From the NCBI GenBank assembly GCA_044220635.1, contig JBGAQP010000007.1, forward strand, positions 75,103-139,102: a stretch of DNA of 64,000 nt, in the 5' to 3' direction. Positions 13,214-21,720 of this stretch are shown piece after piece. The first letter of the stretch is position 1. Every line of letters starts with the position of its first letter. Below the pieces are notes generated by a model, which saw only the letters and a program-made list of their open reading frames with translations, was not told the DNA's origin and did no database searches. The position numbers and the translations under genes were made by a program. The DNA comes from JBGAQP01 sp044220635 (lineage in GTDB: Bacteria > Pseudomonadota > Gammaproteobacteria > Burkholderiales > Usitatibacteraceae).

Positions 13214-13221
13214 GCTTTAAT
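13193..13221 (+). promoter_or_regulatory. Candidate sigma-70 promoter of the second lipoprotein gene
   Basis: TTGCAA (13193-13198) and TTTAAT (13216-13221) are spaced by 17 bp. The -10 differs from TATAAT by one base. Transcription would begin near 13228, giving a 5' leader of about 60 nt before the GTG at 13289. Confidence 0.5.
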
Positions 13222-13288
13222 AAACCGCGATAACCCGCTAATTTTTGAAGATTAATGCGTGCGGGTACCCAAACAAGGGGAATCGATC

Positions 13289-14638
13289 GTGAAATTTGAC
13301 GCGCTCCACAGCCTCCAGGCGAAGCTTTCCGCAGGCCTTCTGGCCGCGGCCTCCGTGATCCTCGCATCCTGTGGTGGCGGCGGCGCCGCGGGCACCGGCG
13401 AGGGCGGCAACGTCCGGGTGCTCCCCAACCCCGGGACCTTCTACGCGGGCGTTCCTTCCGTCATCACGGTGACGGGCGGCCGCCAGCCGTACTACCTCGG
13501 CTCGAGCGATCCCACGATCCTGCCCCTGCCCGCGGTCACGAACAGCACGTTCATCGACGTCATCCCGATGAACCCCGGCGTGGTCGACACCGGCCTCACC
13601 GAGGGCGAAGTGCCCCGCCGCACGGTCACCGTCACGGCCCGCGACACCAACGGCAACGTCAACTCCTCGCTCATCGCCGTCCTGCAGAACTTCCTCACCG
13701 GCTACGGCATCAGCATCGTCAGCGATTGCCCGGCGAACGCGGCCGGCGACATCCCGCAGGCCTGCGCGGGCGGCGAGTCCATCGTGAGGGCGTTCGCGAA
13801 TTCCAACGGCGGGCTCTACGGCAACCGGCAGTTCCGGTACGAGACGCTGCGCGGCCCGTTCCAGTGGGTCGTCGCCGAGGACCCCTCGAACAACACCCCG
13901 GTCCTCGCGAACTCGTACACGACCGTGACGGACCACGCGGGTGCGGCGATCGGCCGCCTGCGGGTCACCCCCGGCGTGCCGCCGCAGCTCGCGACCTTCC
14001 GCGTGATCGACGTGGCGACCGGCGTCTACGCCGAGCACGTGATCATCATCTCCGCGGGCCCGCCGGCGGGCACGATCACGCTGCTGCCCAATACCCTCAC
14101 CTTCCAGGGCCGCCTGACGACCGAATGCGGCGGCGGTTCCGGCGACGTGCTCATCCAGGGCGGGGAGCCGCCGTACACGCTGCTCGCCTCGGGCGGCGTC
14201 TTCACGAGCCCGACGACGACGGTTTCGACCTCGCCCTACCGGTTCAACGTGACGGTCCCGGCGGGCGTTCCGCCCTGCCCGGCGGCCGGCGCCGTGACGG
14301 TCACCGACAGCCGCGGGCGCACCGGTTCGGTCACCGCGGCCTCGACGGCGGGCACCGGCACGCTGCCGGCACTCCAGGTTTCCCCGGCGACGGTGGACCT
14401 GAACAACACCTGCGGCTTCCAGGCCTCGGTCTCGGTGGTCGGCGGCACGGGCTCCTACTCGACCTCCTCGACGCACCCGCGCGTCACCGCGGGCGCCGGG
14501 GGCACCACGCTCACGATCGCCCGCATCGGCACGGGCGACACCGCGGCTCCGTACCCGGCGACGGGAACGGTGGGCGTGACGGACGGCACGACGATCGCGA
14601 CCGTGACGGTCAACAACGTCGCGACGACCTGCCCGTAA
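13289..14638 (+). CDS. Secreted lipoprotein, paralogue of the preceding gene
   Basis: The 449-residue protein starts at GTG 13289, preceded by AAGGGG at 13275-13280, a good ribosome binding site; another in-frame GTG 30 bp upstream lacks one. The signal peptide ends ILASC, followed by a GGGGAAGTGEGG linker. The mature protein matches the upstream gene along most of its length: an N-terminal beta module (FYAGVPSVITVTGG), a middle domain with CPANAAGDIPQAC, then two Cys-bracketed modules. The last contains GGTGSYSTSSTHPRV, against GGSGTYSASVTHPRV in the paralogue, and closes with TTCP. It has one module fewer than the paralogue. It probably has its own promoter under a palindromic operator and ends at a terminator at 14659-14684. 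Function is unknown. Confidence 0.75.
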   Translation: MKFDALHSLQAKLSAGLLAAASVILASCGGGGAAGTGEGGNVRVLPNPGTFYAGVPSVITVTGGRQPYYLGSSDPTILPLPAVTNSTFIDVIPMNPGVVDTGLTEGEVPRRTVTVTARDTNGNVNSSLIAVLQNFLTGYGISIVSDCPANAAGDIPQACAGGESIVRAFANSNGGLYGNRQFRYETLRGPFQWVVAEDPSNNTPVLANSYTTVTDHAGAAIGRLRVTPGVPPQLATFRVIDVATGVYAEHVIIISAGPPAGTITLLPNTLTFQGRLTTECGGGSGDVLIQGGEPPYTLLASGGVFTSPTTTVSTSPYRFNVTVPAGVPPCPAAGAVTVTDSRGRTGSVTAASTAGTGTLPALQVSPATVDLNNTCGFQASVSVVGGTGSYSTSSTHPRVTAGAGGTTLTIARIGTGDTAAPYPATGTVGVTDGTTIATVTVNNVATTCP

Positions 14639-14658
14639 CCCGCAGCGCCTTGTCCGCG

Positions 14659-14684
14659 AACGGGCATCTCTCGGGATGCCCGTT
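14659..14684 (+). terminator. Rho-independent terminator after the lipoprotein pair
   Basis: A 10-bp stem (AACGGGCATC at 14659-14668 with GATGCCCGTT at 14675-14684) has a 6-nt loop and is followed by a T-rich tail TTCGCTTT. It begins 20 bp after the stop codon, and it overlaps an upstream ATG of the epimerase frame, which argues against that start. Confidence 0.75.
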
Positions 14685-14708
14685 TCGCTTTGGCGACCCC
14701 CGCCGTCC

Positions 14709-15620
14709 ATGACTCCCGCGGCCCAGGCCGACGCGATCGTCACCGGGAGCACGGGATTCGTCGGCCGCGCGCTGCTCGCGCGGCTGGGCGCCCGCGCCCG
14801 CGGCTTGCGCCTTTCCGGCGAAGGCTGGCGCGAGGGCATCGACCGCGCCGATTTCCGGGGAACGACCGTCTTCCACCTCGCCGCCCGCGTGCATCGCCCC
14901 GGCGAGGACGACGAGGCGGCCTACGCCCGCGACAACGTGGAAAAGACCCGCGCACTCGCGCAAGCCGCGACGGAAGGCGGCGCGCGCCGCTTCGTCTTCC
15001 TCAGCTCGATCAAGGTGAACGGCGAGGAGACGGGAGCGCGGCCCTTCGCCGCGGGCGACGCCCCGGCGCCCGCCGATGCCTACGCGCGCTCGAAGCTCGC
15101 CGCCGAGGAGGCGCTGCGATCGCTCGCGGGCCGGGTCGGGCTCGAGGTGACGATCGTGCGCTCGCCGCTGGTCGTCGGCGCGGGCGCGGCGGGCCATCTG
15201 CGCGCGCTCCTCGCGCTCGTCGATTCGCCCTGGCCCCTGCCTTTCGCCGGCATCGCCAACCGCAGGACCCTGATCGAGGCCGGCGACCTCGCCGAGCTCC
15301 TCGAGCGCGCTTCCGGGACGGCGGACGCCGCGGGCCGCACGCTTCTCGCAGGCGATCCCTCGGCGCTCTCCACGCCCGCGATCGTGGGCATCCTGCGCCG
15401 GGCCCTCGCGCGACCCTTGCGGCTCTTCGCCTGCCCGGGCGCGCTGCTCGAACTCGCCGCGGGCCTCGCCGGCCAGGGTGGGCGCATGCGCCGCCTGACC
15501 CGCTCGCTGGAAGTCGACGTCGGCGAAACGACGGCGATGCTCGGGTGGTCGCCCCGGACGGGCGCGGCGGCGGGGCTCGAGGCGCTCGCGCTCGCCTGGC
15601 GCGCGGAGCGCGCGCCGTGA
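14709..15620 (+). CDS. NAD-dependent epimerase/dehydratase (sugar nucleotide)
   Basis: This extended SDR protein (303 residues) probably acts on a nucleotide sugar for surface polysaccharide. Visible are the Rossmann motif GSTGFVGRALL near residue 12, the catalytic serine region FLSSIKVNGE and the YARSKLAAEEAL Tyr-x3-Lys pair near residue 120. The start at 14709 (MTPAAQADAIVTGSTG) is chosen over ATG 14676, which lies inside the terminator hairpin of the previous gene. Its stop overlaps the GTG of the sugar-1-phosphate transferase by 4 nt, so the two are translationally coupled. Similar pairs of epimerase and WbpL/WecA-like transferase occur at the ends of O-antigen clusters. The exact substrate is not determinable. 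Confidence 0.85.
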   Translation: MTPAAQADAIVTGSTGFVGRALLARLGARARGLRLSGEGWREGIDRADFRGTTVFHLAARVHRPGEDDEAAYARDNVEKTRALAQAATEGGARRFVFLSSIKVNGEETGARPFAAGDAPAPADAYARSKLAAEEALRSLAGRVGLEVTIVRSPLVVGAGAAGHLRALLALVDSPWPLPFAGIANRRTLIEAGDLAELLERASGTADAAGRTLLAGDPSALSTPAIVGILRRALARPLRLFACPGALLELAAGLAGQGGRMRRLTRSLEVDVGETTAMLGWSPRTGAAAGLEALALAWRAERAP

Positions 15621-16648
15621 GCGCCCAATGGCTCGCCGCGACGCTGGTGCCGGCCGTGGTCGCGTTCCTCGCGATCGCCGCGCTTCGCCGCTCGCCGCTC
15701 GCCGCCCGCCTCGTCGACCGCCCCAACGAGCGCTCGCTGCACACCGTGCCCACGCCGCGCGTGGGCGGGCTCGGCCTGCTGGCGGGCGCCCTGCCCGTGG
15801 CCGCGGCGCTCGCGGGGGCGCAGCTCGGCGCGCTGATCGCCTGCGCGGCCGCGCTCGCGCTGCTCTCCTTCGCCGACGACCTCCGCAGCCTTCCCGTGAA
15901 CGTGCGCCTGCCGGGTCACTGCGTGGCCGCCGGCGTGGCGGTGCTCGCGATCGCATCGCCCGCGCCGGGGTTCGCCGGGCTCGGCGTGGCGGGAGCGATC
16001 GCCCTCGCCCTGATGCTCGTGTGGACGACCAACCTCTTCAACTTCATGGACGGCGCGGACGGGCTCGCGGGCGGCATGGCGGCCATCGGTTTCGGGACGC
16101 TCGCCTTCGCCGCGTCGGGTCCGCACGCCCCGGCGATCGCGCTCGCCTGCGCGGCGCTCGCCTCGGCGAGCGCCGTCTTCCTCGTGTTCAACTTCCCGCC
16201 GGCGCGGGTGTTCCTCGGCGACGCAGGCTCCATCCCCCTCGGGTTCCTCGCCGGATCCATCGGCGCGGCGGGCGCCATCGCGCACGCCTGGCCCGCGTGG
16301 TTTCCGGCGCTCGTCTTCGCGCCCTTCATCGTCGATGCGTCGATCACGCTCCTCGCGCGCCTCGCGCGCGGCGAGCGGATCTGGGTCGCCCACCGCGAGC
16401 ACGCCTACCAGCGGATCGCGCTGGCCGGATGGCCGCGCCGGCGACTGGCGCTCGCGGCCTGGGCGCTGATGGCCGCGGTCTCGGCGAGCGCGGTCCTGGC
16501 GCTCCGGGCAGGAGGCATGCTGCAATGCGGTATACTCGCGTTCTGGGTCGTCGCGCTGGTTTCGCTGGTGCTCGGCGCCCGGCGCCGCATTCCTCCCGCC
16601 GCGGACCGTTCGCGCGGCGGGGAGCGTCCCGGTTCCCCGGGGCGGTGA
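15617..16648 (+). CDS. Polyprenyl-phosphate sugar-1-phosphate transferase (MraY/WecA/WbpL-like)
   Basis: This 343-residue integral membrane glycosyltransferase would start a lipid-linked glycan by moving a sugar-1-phosphate from a UDP-sugar to undecaprenyl phosphate. Roughly ten hydrophobic segments are visible. Family motifs are present: the acidic pair in LLSFADDLRSL, NLFNFMDGADGLAGG, VFLGDAGSIPLGF and the HREHAYQR loop that carries the sugar-specificity histidines. The start is GTG 15617, overlapping the epimerase stop. Near its 3' end TATACT at 16531-16536 could be a -10 for the downstream dehydratase gene. Confidence 0.9.
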   Translation: MSAQWLAATLVPAVVAFLAIAALRRSPLAARLVDRPNERSLHTVPTPRVGGLGLLAGALPVAAALAGAQLGALIACAAALALLSFADDLRSLPVNVRLPGHCVAAGVAVLAIASPAPGFAGLGVAGAIALALMLVWTTNLFNFMDGADGLAGGMAAIGFGTLAFAASGPHAPAIALACAALASASAVFLVFNFPPARVFLGDAGSIPLGFLAGSIGAAGAIAHAWPAWFPALVFAPFIVDASITLLARLARGERIWVAHREHAYQRIALAGWPRRRLALAAWALMAAVSASAVLALRAGGMLQCGILAFWVVALVSLVLGARRRIPPAADRSRGGERPGSPGR

Positions 16649-16708
16649 GGCCTCCACAACAAGAATCGAAACGGCGCCAAGCGTTGCTTCGACCCACAGG
16701 GAGCCTTC

Positions 16709-18586
16709 GTGAAGTCCACGCCCGTTGACAGCCGCGCCCTCGCCGCGGCGCTCCACGACGCCACCGCGCTCGTGCTCGCCTGGTTCGCCGCCACGACGCT
16801 GCTCGCCGATCCGGCGGCCGCGGAGCGCGGCGGGGTTCTCCTCGGCGTGCTCGCCGCCGCCGTGCCGATCCAGCTCGCCACCAACTACCTCTTCGGGGTC
16901 TACCAGGGGATCTGGCGCTACACGAGCCTGCCCGACGTGCAGCGCATCGTCTTCGCGGCCCTGCTGGGCACCGTCGCGCTCGCGACGGTCCTTCGCTGGA
17001 CGGGGCTCGACGCGAGCCTCGGCTACCGCGAGGTGCTGCTCTATCCGGTCTTCCTCGTGGCGCTGATGTGCGCCGGGCGCATGGCCTACCGCTCGTTCAA
17101 GGAATGGACCCTCTACGGCCGGGGGGTCGAGCAGGGCATGCCGGTGATCGTGATGGGCGCGGGCGACGCCGCCGCCGGCCTCGTGAAGCAGCTCGCGCGC
17201 AGCCACGAGTGGCGCGTGGTGGGCCTGCTCGACGACGACCCGGCAAAGCTCGGCCGCCTGCTACAGGGCGTGCGCGTGATGGGCGCGCTCGACGACCTGC
17301 CGCGCTACGCGCAGCGCCTCAAGGTCCGCCACGCGATCATCGCGATGCCCTCCGTGCCCTACCAGGTGCGCCGGCGCGTGGTGGAGATCTGCAAGCGCGC
17401 CAAGGTCTCCGTGATGACCGTGCCCACCTTCAACCCGGTGACCGGGGGCAAGGTCACCGCCGCGCGGGTGCGCAAGGTGGCGGTCGAAGACCTCATGAAG
17501 CGCGATCCCGTGACGCTCGACGACGCGGGCCTGCACGACCTGCTCACCGGCCAGGTGGTGATGGTGACGGGCGCGGGCGGCTCCATCGGCTCGGAGCTCT
17601 GCCGCCAGATCGCCGCCTACCAGCCGGCGATGCTCGTGCTCTACGAGCAGAACGAGTACGCGATGTACAAGGTCGACGAGGCGTTGCGCGAGCTCTTCCC
17701 GGAGATCGCCGTGGCGAGCGTCATCGGCGACGTCAAGAACGTGAAGCGCGTCGACCAGGTGATGCACCAGTACTCCCCCGCGCTCGTGTTCCACGCCGCG
17801 GCCTACAAGCACGTTCCCCTCATGGAGGAGGCCAACGCCTGGGAGGCGGTGCAGAACAACGTGCTCGGCACCTACGTGGTCGCGCGCGCGGCGATCAATT
17901 GCGCAGTGAAGAAGTTCGTCTTCGTCTCCACCGACAAGGCGGTGAACCCGACCAACGTGATGGGGGCGACCAAGCGCCTCGCGGAGATGGTCTGCCAGGC
18001 GATGCAGGCGGGCAGCGCGACGCGCTTCGAGATGGTGCGCTTCGGCAACGTCCTGGGCAGCGCCGGCAGCGTCATCCCCAAGTTCCAGGCTCAGATCGAC
18101 AAGGGCGGGCCCGTGACGGTCACGCACCCGGAGATGGTGCGCTACTTCATGTCGATCCCCGAGGCCGCGCAGCTCGTGCTCCAGGCCGGCTGCATGGGGC
18201 TCGGCGGCGAGATCTTCGTGATGGACATGGGCGAGCCGATCAAGATCGTCGACCTCGCGCGCGACATGATCCGCCTCTCGGAGCTCTCCGAGAACGAGAT
18301 CCGCATCGTCTACACGGGGCTCAGGCCCGGCGAGAAGCTCTTCGAGGAGCTGCTCGCGGACGACGAGCACACGCGGCCCACGCCGCACCCGAAGCTCAGG
18401 ATCGCGAAGGCCCGCGAGGTCGACCCGGACTGGCTCGAGGATCTCCTCGCCTGGCTCGCGCAGGACCGCATCCCCACGGATGCCGAGGTGCGCCGCGACC
18501 TCAAGCGCCGCGTGCCCGAGTTCCAGTCGGCCGTGCGCCCGAAGCTGAAGGCCGTGCGCGCAGCCGACGGCCGCAAGGCGAGCTAG
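16709..18586 (+). CDS. Nucleoside-diphosphate sugar 4,6-dehydratase/epimerase (CapD/WbpM-like)
   Basis: This 625-residue membrane-bound enzyme has four N-terminal hydrophobic segments, a first nucleotide-binding fold (VIVMGAGDAAAGLV near residue 145) and a second catalytic SDR domain (VMVTGAGGSIGSELC near residue 284). The STDKAVNPTNVMGATKR segment carries the active-site residues. Such proteins convert UDP-GlcNAc to a 4-keto-6-deoxy sugar for O-antigen or capsule. The GTG start at 16709 has an AGGGAG ribosome binding site. Its stop shares the palindromic CTAG with the stop of the convergent GT9 gene. Confidence 0.9.
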   Translation: MKSTPVDSRALAAALHDATALVLAWFAATTLLADPAAAERGGVLLGVLAAAVPIQLATNYLFGVYQGIWRYTSLPDVQRIVFAALLGTVALATVLRWTGLDASLGYREVLLYPVFLVALMCAGRMAYRSFKEWTLYGRGVEQGMPVIVMGAGDAAAGLVKQLARSHEWRVVGLLDDDPAKLGRLLQGVRVMGALDDLPRYAQRLKVRHAIIAMPSVPYQVRRRVVEICKRAKVSVMTVPTFNPVTGGKVTAARVRKVAVEDLMKRDPVTLDDAGLHDLLTGQVVMVTGAGGSIGSELCRQIAAYQPAMLVLYEQNEYAMYKVDEALRELFPEIAVASVIGDVKNVKRVDQVMHQYSPALVFHAAAYKHVPLMEEANAWEAVQNNVLGTYVVARAAINCAVKKFVFVSTDKAVNPTNVMGATKRLAEMVCQAMQAGSATRFEMVRFGNVLGSAGSVIPKFQAQIDKGGPVTVTHPEMVRYFMSIPEAAQLVLQAGCMGLGGEIFVMDMGEPIKIVDLARDMIRLSELSENEIRIVYTGLRPGEKLFEELLADDEHTRPTPHPKLRIAKAREVDPDWLEDLLAWLAQDRIPTDAEVRRDLKRRVPEFQSAVRPKLKAVRAADGRKAS

Positions 18587-19596
18587 GCGGCGCGCGCGAG
18601 CCCGGTCTCGCGCGCGAGGTCGGCGAACGCCTCGATCGCCGCGGCGACCGGGATGTCGGCGGCATCCCGGGTGGCGGGCTGCAAGAGCCGGTGCGCGACG
18701 CCCCAGGGCCGCCAGTGCGCGGCGTCCGAATCCCCGAAGAAGCACACCACGGGCTTGCCCAGCGCCGCGGCGAGGTGCATCGCGCCCCCGTCGCTGCACA
18801 CGACGAGGTCGCAGGCGGCGAGCGCGTCCACGAGGTCGCGCAGGCGCGCGGTGGCCACCGGCTCCACGGGCACCGGGCGCGTGGCCGCGACCAGGCGCCG
18901 GGCCTTGCCGTCGTCGCCCGGGTGGCGCGGGTCGTCTTCCGCGCCGGGCGCCCAGAGCAGCCGGAAACGCACCCCGAAGCGCGCGTGAAGCTCGCGCAGG
19001 AGCGCGGCGTGGCGCGCCTCCGGCCAGCGATTGCGGGGCCGGCGCGCGCTCACGTGCACTCCCACGGTGAGCGGCGCGCCCGCGGCCCGGGGCGCGGGCG
19101 CCGCGGCGAGGCGCGGGGCGGGCGGCGGGCCGTGGATGCCCAGCGCCGTCAGCGCGAAGAAGGTCGACTCGAGGTGGTGTCGCTCGTAGCGGCCGGAATC
19201 GTCCACCGGGAGATCGACGCCGCGCACCGATCGGCCCGGCGGCAGGAACGCCACGATGTGCCGCGGGTCGAGGAAGCGGGCGAGGCGGATCAGCCGGGGA
19301 TGGAAGCCCGGCGCGGGCAGGATGACGTAGTCGAAGCGCTCCCCGCGCAGGGCGAGCATCTGGCGCAGCCGCCCCGCCCAGGCGGTGAACGCGGCCCCGC
19401 TCGAGCCGGCGTGCTTCGACTTGGTGTAGGCGTGCACGCGGTCGACGTCGGGGTGGCCCTCGAGGATGGGCGCGTTGTAGCTCGTGACGAGCGCCTCGAG
19501 GCTCGCGCCGGGAAAGCGGTCGCGCAGCGCCCGGAACACCGGCGTGGTGAGCACCAGGTCGCCGATGTTGTCGCGGCGCACGACGAGGATCTTCAC
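18583..19596 (-). CDS. Glycosyltransferase family 9 (heptosyltransferase-like)
   Basis: The 337-residue protein has the GT9 N-terminus MKILVVRRDNIGDLVLTTP and the C-terminal sugar-nucleotide motif CSDGGAMHLAAALGKP near residue 270. GT9 enzymes of this class add heptose or another sugar to lipopolysaccharide core at the cytoplasmic face. The start is GTG 19596, overlapping the stop of the O-antigen ligase gene upstream by 4 nt, so the two form one minus-strand pair. Acceptor and donor are not determinable. Confidence 0.87.
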   Translation of the reverse strand: MKILVVRRDNIGDLVLTTPVFRALRDRFPGASLEALVTSYNAPILEGHPDVDRVHAYTKSKHAGSSGAAFTAWAGRLRQMLALRGERFDYVILPAPGFHPRLIRLARFLDPRHIVAFLPPGRSVRGVDLPVDDSGRYERHHLESTFFALTALGIHGPPPAPRLAAAPAPRAAGAPLTVGVHVSARRPRNRWPEARHAALLRELHARFGVRFRLLWAPGAEDDPRHPGDDGKARRLVAATRPVPVEPVATARLRDLVDALAACDLVVCSDGGAMHLAAALGKPVVCFFGDSDAAHWRPWGVAHRLLQPATRDAADIPVAAAIEAFADLARETGLARAA

Positions 19597-20849
19597 GCCC
19601 GTTCGCTCCCCATGCGCCGCGCGAGGCCGAGGAGCATCCCGTTGAGCGCCCAGAAGACGAGCGCGTTGTGGCGGTAGAGGAAATCGTCGGTCAGGTTCTT
19701 GGTGAAGTAGCCCGCGAGGATCGCGAGGCCGAGGACGCCGGCGCCCGCGGTGGCGCCGTGGCGCAGGAGGGCGAGATATTCCCGCGCGAGCGCGGCGAGC
19801 ACCCACAGGAACACGGCGAGCCCCGCGAGCCCGAGCTGAAGCGCGACGTCGATGAAGGTGTTGTGCGCGTGCGTGACGGGAGGGTGGCCGTTGCCCGGCG
19901 TCTCGGGAAGGAAGGCTTCGGCCAGGATCTCGCGCCCGAAGCCGTGGCCGAGGACGGGGCGCTCGCCGAGCTTCGCGAGGCCGACGGCCCAGAGCCTGGG
20001 CCGCAGGTCTCCCGTCACGCTGGCGGCGAGGTCCGAGCGCCCCGGCCAGAGGCGCTCGCTGCGCTCGGCGACGGAGGCGGCGAAGAAGACGAGGATCGCG
20101 ATGGCCGCGGGCACGGCGAGGCGCCAGGCGCGGCGCGGCGCGGACGAGGCGAGTCCTCCGGCGCGACGCCACGCGAGGGCGGCGACCGCGATCGACACGA
20201 AGAAGGCCGCCCAGACGATGCGGTTGCCCGTGAACCAGGCCGCGGCGAAAAGGACCAGGAACGCGGCGGCGAGAGCGCCCGTGCCCCTGCCCGCGCCCCA
20301 GGGGCGGGGCCAGGCGAGCGCGAGCACGAGCGGGGCGAGGAGCGCGAGGTGCGTCGAATAGGAGCCGGGGCCGCCATACCACGTTCGCGTGTTCCCGGAC
20401 CCCAGGGATTCGCGCGCGAACTCCGCGAGGAACAGGGCGGCGGCGCCCGCGAGCAGCGCGTCGCGCCAGACCCGCCAGCGCGAGGGCTCGGAGGCGGCGA
20501 GGAAGAAGACCGCGAACGTGATGACGGGATAGGCGAGCTCCGGGCGCAGCTCCGAAAGCGTATAGGCCGGCCGCACGCTCCACGCCGTGGAAGCGGCCGC
20601 GAGCAGCACCCACGCGGCGAACGCGGCCACGAGGCCCGAAGGCAGGATGCCCGGCGCGAGGAGGCGCTCGCGGCGCGACAGCGCGATGAGCGCGCCCGCG
20701 GCGAGCGCGAGGCAGGCGAGGCGCAGCGCGACCGAGCCCGTGACCGGGGCCGCCAGCAGGAATCCCGTGGTGGCGGCGACGAGGACGCGCGTCGCGAGGG
20801 CGGGGGACTTCGCCGGCGGCGGGTCGCCGGCCGTCAGGGGGCGGGACAC
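19593..20849 (-). CDS. O-antigen ligase/Wzy-type polymerase family protein
   Basis: The 418-residue protein has about eleven hydrophobic segments and a large central periplasmic loop with the family motif THAHNTFIDVALQLGLAG near residue 335. Members join polymerised O-antigen to lipid A-core (WaaL) or polymerise repeat units (Wzy). Pairing with a GT9 gene favours ligase. The start MSRPLTAGDPPPAKSP at 20849 lies 33 bp downstream of the tRNA-Arg gene, which is read in the same direction. Confidence 0.83.
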   Translation of the reverse strand: MSRPLTAGDPPPAKSPALATRVLVAATTGFLLAAPVTGSVALRLACLALAAGALIALSRRERLLAPGILPSGLVAAFAAWVLLAAASTAWSVRPAYTLSELRPELAYPVITFAVFFLAASEPSRWRVWRDALLAGAAALFLAEFARESLGSGNTRTWYGGPGSYSTHLALLAPLVLALAWPRPWGAGRGTGALAAAFLVLFAAAWFTGNRIVWAAFFVSIAVAALAWRRAGGLASSAPRRAWRLAVPAAIAILVFFAASVAERSERLWPGRSDLAASVTGDLRPRLWAVGLAKLGERPVLGHGFGREILAEAFLPETPGNGHPPVTHAHNTFIDVALQLGLAGLAVFLWVLAALAREYLALLRHGATAGAGVLGLAILAGYFTKNLTDDFLYRHNALVFWALNGMLLGLARRMGSERA

Positions 20850-20882
20850 AGGGACACCGGGATGCGGCGACGAGGGAAAGGG

Positions 20883-20959
20883 TGGCGCGCCCGGCGGGAG
20901 TCGAACCCACGACCTTTGGCTTCGGAGACCAACACTCTATCCAGCTGAGCTACGGGCGC
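20883..20959 (-). tRNA. tRNA-Arg (anticodon CCG)
   Basis: A 77-nt minus-strand tRNA with a 7-bp acceptor stem GCGCCCG/CGGGCGC, the D-arm sequence GCTCAGCTGGATAGAG, anticodon loop CTCCGAA (anticodon CCG, reading CGG), a T-arm with loop TTCGACT and an encoded 3' CCA. It lies between the O-antigen ligase and cytochrome c genes. Confidence 0.97.
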
Positions 20960-21032
20960 GTATGTGCCGGATTCTAAACGATTTCGAGCCTCATCGTCCA
21001 TGGAAATCGCTGGCGGCTCGCGCTCGACGCGC

Positions 21033-21038
21033 TATAAT
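21033..21038 (+). promoter_or_regulatory. -10 box TATAAT of the cytochrome c gene
   Basis: A perfect TATAAT lies 47 bp upstream of the ATG at 21086. The region 16-17 bp upstream gives only a weak -35 (TGGCGG). The surrounding 16 nt GCTATAATCCGCGCCA also occur at the PfkB kinase promoter. Confidence 0.55.
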
Positions 21039-21085
21039 CCGCGCCACGCATTTCCGATCGCGACGCACGCGCAGCCGAGGCCGCC

Positions 21086-21649
21086 ATGACGCAGCACCAC
21101 GACCCCATCCAGGACAACATCGACACCCATCCGGTGAAGCTCGCCATCGGCGTGACGCTGGGCGCGGTCGCGCTCGTCGTCGGCATCATCCTGCTCGCGC
21201 ATTTCGCGGTCGGCGCCTATGGCTCGCGTTCCCTGAAGGACGATCCGTCGATGGCGCCGGAGGCCGTGGCGAAACGCATCGCGCCGGTGGCGAAGCTGGC
21301 ACTCGAGGGCGATGCGAAGGCGCCGGCCGCGGCACCCGCCGCCGAGCCCGCCCCCGCGGTCGCGAAAGTGGCGGTGGCCGCGGTGCCCGCGAAAGCCGGG
21401 ACGCCCGCCGACAAGGGCAAGGCGACCTACGACGCGGGCTGCGTCGCCTGCCACGCCACCGGCGTGGCGGGCGCGCCGAAGTTCGGCGACAAGGCCGCGT
21501 GGGCCGCCCGGACCAAGGCGGGCAAGGACGCGATGTACGCCTCCGTGCTGAAGGGCAAGGGCGCGATGCCGCCCAAGGGCGGCAATGCCGCGCTCGCCGA
21601 CGCCGACGTGAAGGCCGCGGTCGACTATCTCGTCGCCGCCGCGAAGTAG
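21086..21649 (+). CDS. Membrane-anchored cytochrome c5-type protein
   Basis: The 187-residue protein has a single N-terminal membrane span (residues 18-42), a long Ala/Pro-rich linker and a C-terminal monohaem domain. The haem motif is CVACH near residue 119 and the likely axial Met is in GAMPPKGG. It is an electron carrier facing the periplasm; the domain resembles cytochrome c5/c555 and respiratory fusion subunits. Partners are not encoded nearby. A strong terminator follows at 21678. Confidence 0.9.
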   Translation: MTQHHDPIQDNIDTHPVKLAIGVTLGAVALVVGIILLAHFAVGAYGSRSLKDDPSMAPEAVAKRIAPVAKLALEGDAKAPAAAPAAEPAPAVAKVAVAAVPAKAGTPADKGKATYDAGCVACHATGVAGAPKFGDKAAWAARTKAGKDAMYASVLKGKGAMPPKGGNAALADADVKAAVDYLVAAAK

Positions 21650-21677
21650 GCGTCTCGGGGCGCCCGGGACGAGGCGA

Positions 21678-21704
21678 GGGCGACCGCGGTCGCCCTTTCG
21701 TTTT
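21678..21704 (+). terminator. Rho-independent terminator after the cytochrome c gene
   Basis: The perfect palindrome GGGCGACCGCGGTCGCCC (21678-21695) is followed by TTTCGTTTT. It ends 17 bp before the apaH start. Confidence 0.85.
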
Positions 21705-21720
21705 CCGGGACGCGGCGCAC

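Noticed and set aside
14676..14708. Eleven-codon N-terminal extension of the epimerase
   Set aside because: Its ATG lies inside the stem of the preceding terminator and adds no conserved residues.
16531..16536. TATACT as a promoter for the CapD-like gene
   Set aside because: It lies inside coding sequence with no -35 and is about 170 bp from the start; not supported enough to list.
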